Shown piece after piece: positions 39,228 to 46,997 of a DNA stretch of 64,000 nucleotides. Source of the DNA: Noviherbaspirillum sedimenti (GTDB lineage: Bacteria > Pseudomonadota > Gammaproteobacteria > Burkholderiales > Burkholderiaceae_D); NCBI RefSeq assembly GCF_003590835.1, contig NZ_QYUQ01000002.1, positions 4,774,001 through 4,838,000 on the forward strand, given 5' to 3'. Made by a program: the position numbers and the translations under genes. Position 1 is the stretch's first letter. Each line of letters opens with the position of its first letter. The notes beneath the pieces are model-generated. The model was given only the letters and a program-made list of their open reading frames with translations. It ran no database searches and was not told the origin of the DNA.

Positions 39228-39806
39228 ATGGAATCCCTTCTCGTTTCAACCGGCGTCGTCGCCCTCGCTGAAATCGGCGACAAGACGCAATTGCTCGCCT
39301 TCCTGCTCGCCGCCCGCTTCAAGAAGCCCTTGCCGATCATTGCCGGCATCCTGTGCGCGACCATCGTCAATCATGGACTGGCCGGCGCCTTGGGTGCCTG
39401 GATTACGGCCAGCATCACCCCGGAAGTCTTGCGCTGGGTGCTGGGTGTTTCCTTCATCGGCATGGCCATCTGGACCCTGATCCCCGACAAGATTGAGGAA
39501 GAGGAAACCCAGGTCGCCAAACGCTTTGGCGTGTTCGGCGCCACCCTGATCACTTTCTTCCTGGCCGAGATGGGGGACAAGACCCAGATCGCCACCATCG
39601 CCATGGCCGCGCATTATGCTGCGCCGCTGATGGTGGTGATCGGCACCACCCTGGGCATGCTGATCGCGGACGTGCCGGCGGTGTTTGCAGGCGACAAGCT
39701 CGCCGCAAAAATTCCCATGAAACTGGTGCACTCGATCGCCGCCGCGATTTTTGCTGTGCTGGGCGTGGCGACCTTGCTGGGGGCGGGGGCGAAGCTGGGC
39801 ATCTGA
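39228..39806 (+). CDS. mneA: TMEM165/GDT1 family (UPF0016) manganese exporter
   Basis: A 192-residue membrane protein with about six helices arranged as two repeats. Each repeat holds the E-x-G-D-K-T motif (ALAEIGDKTQ and LAEMGDKTQ) that forms the cation path. Family members export Mn2+ or exchange Ca2+/Mn2+ for protons. ATG 39228 gives MESLLVSTGVVALAEIGDKT, the usual N-terminus; a GTG at 39210 is possible. The riboswitch upstream supports a manganese role. A bidirectional terminator follows. Confidence 0.9.
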   Translation: MESLLVSTGVVALAEIGDKTQLLAFLLAARFKKPLPIIAGILCATIVNHGLAGALGAWITASITPEVLRWVLGVSFIGMAIWTLIPDKIEEEETQVAKRFGVFGATLITFFLAEMGDKTQIATIAMAAHYAAPLMVVIGTTLGMLIADVPAVFAGDKLAAKIPMKLVHSIAAAIFAVLGVATLLGAGAKLGI

Positions 39807-39878
39807 TTTTTTCGGCATGGAGGTCGTTTCAGGTAGTACGGAAAGACCTCTGTGATGCTTGATCTGCATGATAAAAGT

Positions 39879-39906
39879 ATGCCACCCTTGCGGTGGCATT
39901 TTTTCT
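39879..39906. terminator. Bidirectional terminator between mneA and the DpkA-like gene
   Basis: The arms ATGCCACC (39879-39886) and GGTGGCAT (39892-39899) surround loop CTTGC. A run of six T follows on the plus strand and T-rich sequence follows on the minus strand. It lies between two convergent genes. Confidence 0.85.
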
Positions 39907-39923
39907 GGCGATTGCCCCAGGCG

Positions 39924-40952
39924 TCAGGGCTGCCCGGCGAGCGCGCGCAGGCGTGCCAGTTCTTCGGCAGCAATCGCAATGCCGTCGCGTTCAGACTGCG
40001 CGCGCTGGCGGTAGCGGCGGTCGCCCGGCTGGCGCGGCTGGCCCGCTGCCTGCATCTGCCGCACCAGGATCTCGCAGCGCTGGGCGAAGTTGTTGCCCGC
40101 GCCTTTAGATGGATCGATCACGATCAGCAGCTGGCCGGTCCACGGCGTTTGCGCGCCAGGATAGCCGGACCAGTCGAAGTCGAACGAGAAGTTACCGCCG
40201 GTGAGGGCCGCCGCCAGCAGCTCGACCATCATCGACAATGCCGAACCCTTGTAACCGCCGAAGGGCAACAGGGCGCCGCCGTCGAGAATGGCCTTGGCGT
40301 CGCAAGTCGGCTGGCCGTTGCGGTCGACGCCGTAACCTTCCGGCAGCTGTCGGCCTTCACGCGCGGCGATTTGTACGTCGCCGTTGGCGATGGCGCTGGT
40401 GGCAAGGTCGAACACCAGCGGGTCATGGCCTTCGCGCGGTGCGGCAAAGGCGATCGGATTGGTGCCGAACAGCGCCTGCTTGCCGCCGTGCGGCACCACG
40501 CATGCCATGCTGTTGACGAAGGACAGCGCCACCAGCCCGTCGCGGGCGAACGGTTCGACGTCCGGCCACAAGGCGGCGAAGTGATGTGAATTATGGATGG
40601 CCAGCAGGGCGATGCCGTTGGTGCGGGCCTTTTCCAGCAGCAGCGCGTGCGCTGCCGCCAGCGCCGGCTGGGCGAAGCCGTTCTTCGCATCGACGGCGAT
40701 GAAGCCGGGTGCCGAGTCCTTGACTTCCGGTACGGCCTTGCCATCCACCCAGCCGCTGGCCAGGGTGGAGACATAGCCGGGGATGCGGAAGGTGCCGTGG
40801 CTGTCGGAGCCGTCGCGCTGGGCACTGGCGCAGTTGTTGGCGAGGATGGCCGCCACCTCGGGCGAAGTGCCGTGGCGCTCGAAGATACTTGCCAGCAGCG
40901 CGGAGAGCTCGACGAAGGAAATATGAGTCTTGTTATCCTGCCCGGATTGCAT
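39924..40952 (-). CDS. Ldh2/DpkA-type imino-acid reductase (probable delta1-piperideine/pyrroline-2-carboxylate reductase)
   Basis: A 342-residue NAD(P)H-dependent enzyme of the malate/L-lactate dehydrogenase (Ldh2) family. Motifs: GSDSHGTFRIPGYV, AIHNSHHFAALWPDVEPFA, FGTNPIAFAAPR, FDLATSAIANGDV and LLPFGGYKGSALSMMVEL. The HHFAALWPD and GDVQIAA segments are closest, from memory, to DpkA, which reduces cyclic imino acids to L-proline or L-pipecolate. Its position next to putA fits a role in feeding proline from D-amino acid or hydroxyproline-type routes. A lactate or malate dehydrogenase role is the alternative. It follows putA on the same strand after 60 bp. Confidence 0.75.
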   Translation of the reverse strand: MQSGQDNKTHISFVELSALLASIFERHGTSPEVAAILANNCASAQRDGSDSHGTFRIPGYVSTLASGWVDGKAVPEVKDSAPGFIAVDAKNGFAQPALAAAHALLLEKARTNGIALLAIHNSHHFAALWPDVEPFARDGLVALSFVNSMACVVPHGGKQALFGTNPIAFAAPREGHDPLVFDLATSAIANGDVQIAAREGRQLPEGYGVDRNGQPTCDAKAILDGGALLPFGGYKGSALSMMVELLAAALTGGNFSFDFDWSGYPGAQTPWTGQLLIVIDPSKGAGNNFAQRCEILVRQMQAAGQPRQPGDRRYRQRAQSERDGIAIAAEELARLRALAGQP

Positions 40953-41012
40953 GGTCTTGATTCCTGTTTCTGACTTCTTTAATAGGTGAGGCGATGGTCG
41001 GCCGATTGATTA

Positions 41013-44000
41013 TCAGCCGATGGTCATCAGGCTGGCGTTGCCGCCGGCGGCTGCGGTGTTGACGCTGACCACGCGTTCGATCAGCAGGCGCTCGAGCGGG
41101 ATCGCGCTCACGCCACGGGCAAGACCAATGACGCCGACGATCGGTCCGGTGCGTTGCACCAGCTGCTCGCACACCGCGCGCAACTGGTCGCTGTCGCCGT
41201 GATGCATGACAGCGTCGAAATGCGCCGCGTCGGCGCGCCAGTCCGCCACCATGCGGATACGCTCCCGCACAGCCGGCGGCAGCTGGGCTTGCAGCGCGCG
41301 GGCGGGCTGCTCATCCGGCCATAATAGCGCACTGCCTACCGCCAGCGCAGCGGCCAGCTGGCACAGCCGGTCGGCTTCGCTGTCGGCGAGCCCGAGCACG
41401 GTTTCGCGTGGCAGCAGGCGATAGGTATTGCGCTCGCCGGTCGGTCCCGGCAGCACGCGCGTCAGGCCGCTCTGCGACAGCGTGGCGAAGGCGTCGCACT
41501 GGCTGGCGAGCTCGCCCAGGTCCTGCTGCATTGCCCACTTCTTCAAGGCTGCCAGCGGCGCGCCCTGGCGTGTCTGCAGCGAAGTGCGCAACTGGGTGTC
41601 GGTCGGGCCGTCCGCTTCCATGCGGGCGAAAGTGCGGCCCACGCCGTCAAGCGGACAGGTCGACAAGAGACGATACAGGTACAGCGGGCCACCGGCCTTG
41701 GGGCCGGTGCCGGACAGACCCTCGCCGCCGAAAGGCTGCACGCCGACCACCGCGCCGACCATGTTGCGGTTGACGTAGATATTGCCGACATGGGCGCGGT
41801 CCACCACCCGGGCGATGGTTTCATCGATGCGCGTATGCACGCCCAGCGTCAGGCCGTAACCGGTGGCGTTGATCTGGTCGATCATGACGTCCAGGTCCTC
41901 GCGGCGGTAGCGCACCACGTGCAGCACCGGACCGAAGATTTCGCCCTCCAGTTCGCCCAGGCTTTCAAGTTCGATCATGGTCGGCAGAACGAAGCTGCCA
42001 CGCTGCAGCACGCCGTCCTCGGCGGCGCGGGCGATCTGGTGCACGCGGCGGCCCCTGGCGCGCATGGCCTGGATGTGCTTGTCGATACCGGCTTTTGCGC
42101 GGGCGTCGATCACCGGGCCGATGTCGATGTTGAAGTTATCCGGGTTGCCGATACGGCATTCCGCCATTGCGCCCTTGAGCATCTCGATCACGCACTCGGC
42201 GACGTCCTCCTGCACGCACAGCACGCGCAAGGCCGAGCAGCGCTGGCCGGCGCTGTCGAAGGCGGAGGCGATGACATCGGCGACCACCTGCTCGGTCAGC
42301 GCCGAGGAATCGACAATCATGGCGTTCTGGCCGCCGGTCTCGGCGATCAGCGGCACCGGGCGGCCATGGGCGTCGAGGCGGCCGGCCAGCTTGCCGGCGA
42401 GACCGCGGGCGACCTCGGTGGAGCCGGTGAACATCACGCCCTTGACGCGCTCGTCGCTGATCATGGCGTTGCCGATGACACTGCCTTTACCCGGCAGGAG
42501 TTGCACTACGCCCTGCGGAATGCCGGCCTGCAGCAGAATGCGCACTGCCTGCGCGGCGACCAGCGGCGTCTGTTCCGACGGCTTGGCCAGCACGGTATTG
42601 CCGGCGGCGAGCGCGGCAGCGACCTGGCCCGTGAAAATCGCCAGCGGGAAGTTCCACGGACTGATGCACACGACCGGGCCGAGCGGGCGATGGCTGTCGT
42701 TGGCGAAATCCTCGCGCACCTGGACGGCATAGTAACGCAGGAAATCTACCGCCTCGCGCACCTCGGCGACGGCGTTGGCAAATGTCTTGCCGGCTTCGCG
42801 CGCCAGCAGGCCGATCAGCGGCTGCATCTGCGCTTCCATCAGGTCACCGGCACGCTCCAGTGCGGCGGCGCGTTCCGCCGGCGGCGTCGACTGCCAGATC
42901 GGCGCGGCCGCAAGTGATGCCTGCACCGCACGGGTCACATCGTCCAGACTGGCCGTGTGCACGTGGCCGACGACATCGCGGTGGTCGGCCGGATTCAGCA
43001 CGGGCATGCTCGTGCCTTCGCCCACCGCGCAGCCAAGCATCGGCTGCGCGCGCCAGTCGGCGTGGCCGCTGCCCAGCAGCGCGGACGACAGCGAGCCGAG
43101 GCGGTGTTCGTTGGACAGGTCGATGCCGCTCGAATTGGCGCGGGCGCTGCCATACAGCGCCTTCGGCAGCGGGATGCGCGGATGCGGCAGGCCGGCGCCG
43201 CCTTCGGCGGCGGCCATCGCCTCGATGCGGACGACCGGGTCCTCGACCAGTTCCTCGATCGATATCGCGGCGTCGGCAATGCGGTTGACGAAAGAGGTGT
43301 TGGCGCCGTTTTCCAGCAGGCGGCGCACCAGGTAGGCCAGCAGGGTCTCGTGGGTGCCGACCGGCGCGTAGATGCGGCAGGGGCGGTTGAGCTTGCCGTC
43401 GGCTACCTTGCCCACCACCTGCTCGTACAGCGGCTCGCCCATGCCATGCAGGCACTGGAACTCGTACTGGCCGGGATAGTAATTCTGCCCGGCGAGGTGA
43501 TACACGGCCGCCAGCGTATGGGCGTTATGGGTGGCGAACTGCGGGTAGATCGCTTCCGGCACCGCCAGCAGCTTGCGCGCGCAGGCGACGTAGGAAACGT
43601 CGGTGTACACCTTGCGGGTGTAAACCGGAAAGCCCTCGAGGCCATCGAGCTGGGCGCGCTTGATTTCGCTGTCCCAGTAGGCGCCCTTGACCAGGCGAAT
43701 CATCAGGCGGTGACGGCTGCGGCGCGCCAGATCGATCACGTAGTCGATCACGTAAGGGCAGCGCTTCTGGTACGCCTGGATGACGAAGCCGATGCCGTTC
43801 CAGCCCGCAAGCGCCGGCTCGAAGCACAGGCGATCGAGCAGGTCGAGCGAGATTTCCAGGCGGTCGGCTTCCTCGGCGTCGATATTGATGCCGATGTCGT
43901 ACTGGCGCGCCAGCTGGGTGAGCGACAGCAGGCGCGGGTAGAGCTCGTCCATGACGCGCTCGTACTGGGCGCGGCTGTAGCGCGGGTGCAGCGCCGACAG

Positions 44001-45002
44001 CTTGATCGAGATGCCGGGGCCTTCGTAGATGCCGCGTCCGTGCGAAGCCTTGCCAATGGCGTGGATCGCCTGCTCGTAAGAGGCGAGGTAACGGCGGGCG
44101 TCGTGCCCGGTCAGCGCCGCTTCGCCCAGCATGTCGTAGGAATAGCGGAAGCCCCTGGCTTCGTGGCTGCCGGCATTGGCGAGCGCTTCGCCAATGGTTT
44201 CGCCAGTGACGAACTGCTCGCCCATCAGCCGCATCGCCATGTCCACGCCCTTGCGGATCAACGGCTCGCCGCTCTTGCCGATGATGCGGTTGAGCGTACT
44301 GGACAGGCCGCTTTCATTGTGGGTCGAGACCAGCTTGCCGGTAATGAGCAATCCCCATGATGCCGCGTTGACGAACATCGAAGGGCTGTGGCCGAGGTGC
44401 TGCTGCCAGTTGCCGTTGCTGATCTTGTCGCGGATCAAGGCGTCGCGGGTACCCTTGTCGGGAATGCGCAAAAGCGCCTCGGCCAGGCACATCAGCGCCA
44501 CGCCTTCCTGCGACGACAGCGAAAATTCCTGCAGCAAGCCCTGCACCACGCCGGGACGGCCGCCGGCACTCTTTTGCTTGCGCAGCCGCTCGGCCAGGCC
44601 ATACGCCACTTTGTTCGTGGCGGCTGCCAGTTCGGCGGGCAGGCGGGCCTGCTCCAGCAGCATCGGCACGAGTTCCTGTTCGGGGCGGCGATACGCGCCG
44701 GTGATGGCGGCGCGCAGCACCGATTGTGGCAGGATGCTCTCGGCGAATTCGAGGAAAGGCTGGTGCATGGCTGGCGGCAAGGACTCCACCGCATCGACCT
44801 CGCCTGCGGCCACGCGTGCCGCCACGCTTTCCAGTTCGGGCAGGGAAATCCCGCTTTCCACCGATTCGAGGTAGCTGTAAATGGATTGCTTGATTACCCA
44901 GTGCGGCGTGCGGTCGATCTTGCGGGCTGCTTCCTTGAGGCGCGCGCGCGTCGCTTCATCGAGTTTTACGCCGAGAGTGGTGGTCGTCATGGGGGTGGCC
45001 AT
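41013..45002 (-). CDS. putA: Trifunctional PutA: proline dehydrogenase / P5C dehydrogenase / put repressor
   Basis: A 1,329-residue enzyme that oxidises proline to glutamate in two steps. Residues about 8-50 are a ribbon-helix-helix DNA-binding domain (TTLGVKLDEATRARLKEA, TPHWVIKQSIYSYLE), which marks the autoregulating form. The FAD-dependent proline dehydrogenase barrel has RLVKGAYWDSEIKRAQ and RPYCxIY-like NRPCRIYAPVGTHE. The aldehyde dehydrogenase part has ISPWNFPLAIF, the Glu in AETGGQNAM and the catalytic Cys in SAGQRCSALR. ATG 45002 is used; MTTTT at 44990 is an alternative. GTTGCA boxes lie 78-124 bp upstream. Confidence 0.96.
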   Translation of the reverse strand: MATPMTTTTLGVKLDEATRARLKEAARKIDRTPHWVIKQSIYSYLESVESGISLPELESVAARVAAGEVDAVESLPPAMHQPFLEFAESILPQSVLRAAITGAYRRPEQELVPMLLEQARLPAELAAATNKVAYGLAERLRKQKSAGGRPGVVQGLLQEFSLSSQEGVALMCLAEALLRIPDKGTRDALIRDKISNGNWQQHLGHSPSMFVNAASWGLLITGKLVSTHNESGLSSTLNRIIGKSGEPLIRKGVDMAMRLMGEQFVTGETIGEALANAGSHEARGFRYSYDMLGEAALTGHDARRYLASYEQAIHAIGKASHGRGIYEGPGISIKLSALHPRYSRAQYERVMDELYPRLLSLTQLARQYDIGINIDAEEADRLEISLDLLDRLCFEPALAGWNGIGFVIQAYQKRCPYVIDYVIDLARRSRHRLMIRLVKGAYWDSEIKRAQLDGLEGFPVYTRKVYTDVSYVACARKLLAVPEAIYPQFATHNAHTLAAVYHLAGQNYYPGQYEFQCLHGMGEPLYEQVVGKVADGKLNRPCRIYAPVGTHETLLAYLVRRLLENGANTSFVNRIADAAISIEELVEDPVVRIEAMAAAEGGAGLPHPRIPLPKALYGSARANSSGIDLSNEHRLGSLSSALLGSGHADWRAQPMLGCAVGEGTSMPVLNPADHRDVVGHVHTASLDDVTRAVQASLAAAPIWQSTPPAERAAALERAGDLMEAQMQPLIGLLAREAGKTFANAVAEVREAVDFLRYYAVQVREDFANDSHRPLGPVVCISPWNFPLAIFTGQVAAALAAGNTVLAKPSEQTPLVAAQAVRILLQAGIPQGVVQLLPGKGSVIGNAMISDERVKGVMFTGSTEVARGLAGKLAGRLDAHGRPVPLIAETGGQNAMIVDSSALTEQVVADVIASAFDSAGQRCSALRVLCVQEDVAECVIEMLKGAMAECRIGNPDNFNIDIGPVIDARAKAGIDKHIQAMRARGRRVHQIARAAEDGVLQRGSFVLPTMIELESLGELEGEIFGPVLHVVRYRREDLDVMIDQINATGYGLTLGVHTRIDETIARVVDRAHVGNIYVNRNMVGAVVGVQPFGGEGLSGTGPKAGGPLYLYRLLSTCPLDGVGRTFARMEADGPTDTQLRTSLQTRQGAPLAALKKWAMQQDLGELASQCDAFATLSQSGLTRVLPGPTGERNTYRLLPRETVLGLADSEADRLCQLAAALAVGSALLWPDEQPARALQAQLPPAVRERIRMVADWRADAAHFDAVMHHGDSDQLRAVCEQLVQRTGPIVGVIGLARGVSAIPLERLLIERVVSVNTAAAGGNASLMTIG

Positions 45003-45079
45003 TGCCGTTCATTGCCGGTGATTTTGAATGTGTTGCGGGGAATGTCAATGAGGCAAATGTAGCTGAATTCAAAATAAAG

Positions 45080-45126
45080 TGCAACCAAGTGCAACCGGCG
45101 GAGGGTTGTTATGTTGTTGAGTTGCA
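45080..45126 (-). promoter_or_regulatory. put operator: three GTTGCA boxes upstream of putA
   Basis: TGCAAC (GTTGCA on the minus strand) occurs at 45080-45085 and 45090-45095, spaced ten bases apart (one helical turn). GTTGCA occurs at 45121-45126. GTTGCA is the known core bound by the ribbon-helix-helix domain of PutA in enterobacteria. The sites are 78-124 bp upstream of the putA ATG, as expected for repression when proline is absent. Confidence 0.72.
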
Positions 45127-45290
45127 CCTTGGGGTGCTTGCCCCTGCTGTCATATCGGTCGTTCTGGCTGAGCTTCTGCGTGCGCCGCATCGGCGGCTTC
45201 ATTTTTGCCTACTTCGGCGACCGCATCGGCCGCCTTCTGGGGCCGGGTGCGCGATGCCGGACCCAGCTCAGGCTTTACCAGCGGCAATGA
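45111..45290 (+). pseudogene. Remnant of an MFS transporter (metabolite:H+ symporter type)
   Basis: A short frame from ATG 45111 to a stop at 45288 contains FWLSFCVRRIGGFIFAYFGD followed by RIGRLLG. This is motif A of MFS symporters such as ProP or the shikimate transporter (R-P-I-G-G-x-x-F-x-x-F-G-D-R-x-G-R). The rest of the transporter is absent. It is probably the relic of a transporter once divergent from putA. The sequence could also be chance, but the match over 15 or more positions is strong. It overlaps the put boxes at its start. Confidence 0.5.
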
Positions 45291-45406
45291 ATTGTGCAGC
45301 AGATCGTCATGGGGGAAATGAGTTCCGCCAGGCCATCGGACAGATGGCCTGATGCGCTGTCTGCTCAGAAAAACAAGCGTCCGGCGAGACCGGACTGCCT
45401 GGCACA

Positions 45407-46147
45407 TCACTGCATGTGCTGGCCGCCATTGATGGCGATATTGGCGCCAGTGACGAAGGCCGCCTCGTCCGAAGCCAGATAGGCAACCAGTCCCGCCACT
45501 TCTTCCGGCTTGCCCAGACGTCCCATCGGGATTTGCGGAATGATCTTGCTGTCGAGGACCTCCGCCGGAATCGCCATCACCATCTTGGTGCCGATATAGC
45601 CCGGCGAAATGGTATTGACCGTCACCCCTTTGCGGGCCACTTCCAGCGCCAGCGCCTTGGTGAAACCATGCATGCCGGCCTTGGCGGCGGAATAGTTGGT
45701 CTGGCCGAAGGCGCCCTTCTGGCCATTGACCGAGGAAATGTTGATGATGCGGCCCCAGCCGCGCTCGGTCATGGCATCGCACACCGGCTTGGTCATGTTG
45801 AAAACCGAATCCAGGTTGGTGCGGATGACCGCATCCCAATCTGTCTTGTCCATTTTCTTGAAGGTCGTGTCGCGTGTGATGCCGGCGTTATTGACCAGCA
45901 CATCGATGGGTCCCAGTTCCTTGGTAATCTGGGTGACGCATGCCTGGGCCGCATCGTAATCAGCGACATCGCATGGATACGCCTGGAAATTGTATCCCTG
46001 CCGTTCCATGTCGGCCAGCCATTGCGATGCCTTGCTATTGCCCGGCGAGTAGGTGGTAATCACCTTGTAGCCCAATGCAGCGAGCTTCATACAAATCGCT
46101 TCGCCGAGTCCGCCCATGCCGCCAGTTACCAGTGCAATTCGTTTCAT
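45407..46147 (-). CDS. phaB: Acetoacetyl-CoA reductase
   Basis: A 246-residue short-chain dehydrogenase. It reduces acetoacetyl-CoA to (R)-3-hydroxybutyryl-CoA with NADPH for polyhydroxybutyrate synthesis. Motifs: nucleotide-binding ALVTGGMGGLGEAIC, NNAGITRDTTFKKM, catalytic Ser in NISSVNGQKGAFGQ and YSAAKAGMHGFTKA, and SPGYIGTKMVMA. The start MKRIALVTGG at 46147 has AAGGAAAG upstream; the frame extends further but without support. phaA and phaC are not in this window. Confidence 0.95.
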   Translation of the reverse strand: MKRIALVTGGMGGLGEAICMKLAALGYKVITTYSPGNSKASQWLADMERQGYNFQAYPCDVADYDAAQACVTQITKELGPIDVLVNNAGITRDTTFKKMDKTDWDAVIRTNLDSVFNMTKPVCDAMTERGWGRIINISSVNGQKGAFGQTNYSAAKAGMHGFTKALALEVARKGVTVNTISPGYIGTKMVMAIPAEVLDSKIIPQIPMGRLGKPEEVAGLVAYLASDEAAFVTGANIAINGGQHMQ

Positions 46148-46352
46148 GTCTTCTTTCCTTGGTTTCGGTAGTGCGCAAGAACAGGGTCGTCGCATGCGCT
46201 TTCCCTGTGTTGCGTTAAGGGAAAGTATCTACAAAGTGAGGAGAGGGGACTATCGGGGAAAAAGCGAATTTTCGTGAGGGAAGTTATGGTTGTTGGTTAG
46301 GAAATTTCCTACGCGATATCGCAAACTGCTGATTTGATGGCGAGGCGCATGC

Positions 46353-46997
46353 TCACATCAGCAGGCCGTTGGCGCGGGCATAGCGGGCCAGTTCGGCATT
46401 GGTGCTCAAGTCCAGTTTTTCCAGAATCCGCGTGCGGTAAGTGGTGATGGTTTTCGGACTCAGATGCAGCGTCAAGCCAATCTTGACCAGGCTCTCGCCC
46501 GCGGCGATCAGTTTCAGAATCTCCAGCTCGCGATCGGACAGGGTTTCGTGCGGCATCCTGCTTTCATTGCCGAGCATGTCCGCTAGCTTTTCCACCAGGC
46601 TCGGGCTGATGTACTTGCCGCCCGCAGCGGCCTTGCGCACTGCGGCAACCATGGTCGCAGCCGGGTTGCTTTTAGTCAGATAGCCGGCCGCTCCCAGCTT
46701 GAGTGCCCTGAGCGCATACACTTCTTCCGAATACATCGACAATATCAATACCGCCAGTTTCGGATGTTCAATATGCAATAGCTTCAGCAGGTCCAGGCCA
46801 TTTTTCCCCGGCAGGGCGATATCCAGCAGCGCAACATCGAATTCGTGCTCGCGCACCAGGCGTATTGCTTCCTCGGCGCTTTCGGCTTCGTATTTCACCT
46901 CGATATCCTGCGCTTCGCTGAGCATGAGTCGCACGCCATTGCGCGCGACAGTATGGTCATCCACCAGCAAGACCCTGATCATTTTATTATTTGACAT
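46353..46997 (-). CDS. NarL/LuxR-type response regulator
   Basis: A 214-residue regulator. The receiver domain has VLLVDDH, the phospho-acceptor Asp in VALLDIALPGKNG, and LSMYSEE. The C-terminal LuxR helix-turn-helix is LSDRELEILKLIAAGESLVK, then LSPKTITTYRTRILEKL. ATG 46997 is preferred because GGAGCAAGAAG precedes it; it overlaps the end of the kinase gene by 11 bases, so the pair is translationally coupled. ATG 46982 (MIRVLLVDD) is an alternative. The target genes are unknown; phaB downstream on the same strand is a neighbour but separated by about 205 bp. Confidence 0.93.
   Translation of the reverse strand: MSNNKMIRVLLVDDHTVARNGVRLMLSEAQDIEVKYEAESAEEAIRLVREHEFDVALLDIALPGKNGLDLLKLLHIEHPKLAVLILSMYSEEVYALRALKLGAAGYLTKSNPAATMVAAVRKAAAGGKYISPSLVEKLADMLGNESRMPHETLSDRELEILKLIAAGESLVKIGLTLHLSPKTITTYRTRILEKLDLSTNAELARYARANGLLM

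Noticed and set aside
42957..44360. Plus-strand open frame of 467 codons opposite putA
   Set aside because: It lies inside the conserved PutA coding region on the other strand.
45150..45839. Minus-strand frame overlapping phaB and the gap before putA
   Set aside because: Most of it is phaB in another frame; the Ala-rich tail is the antisense of the transporter relic.
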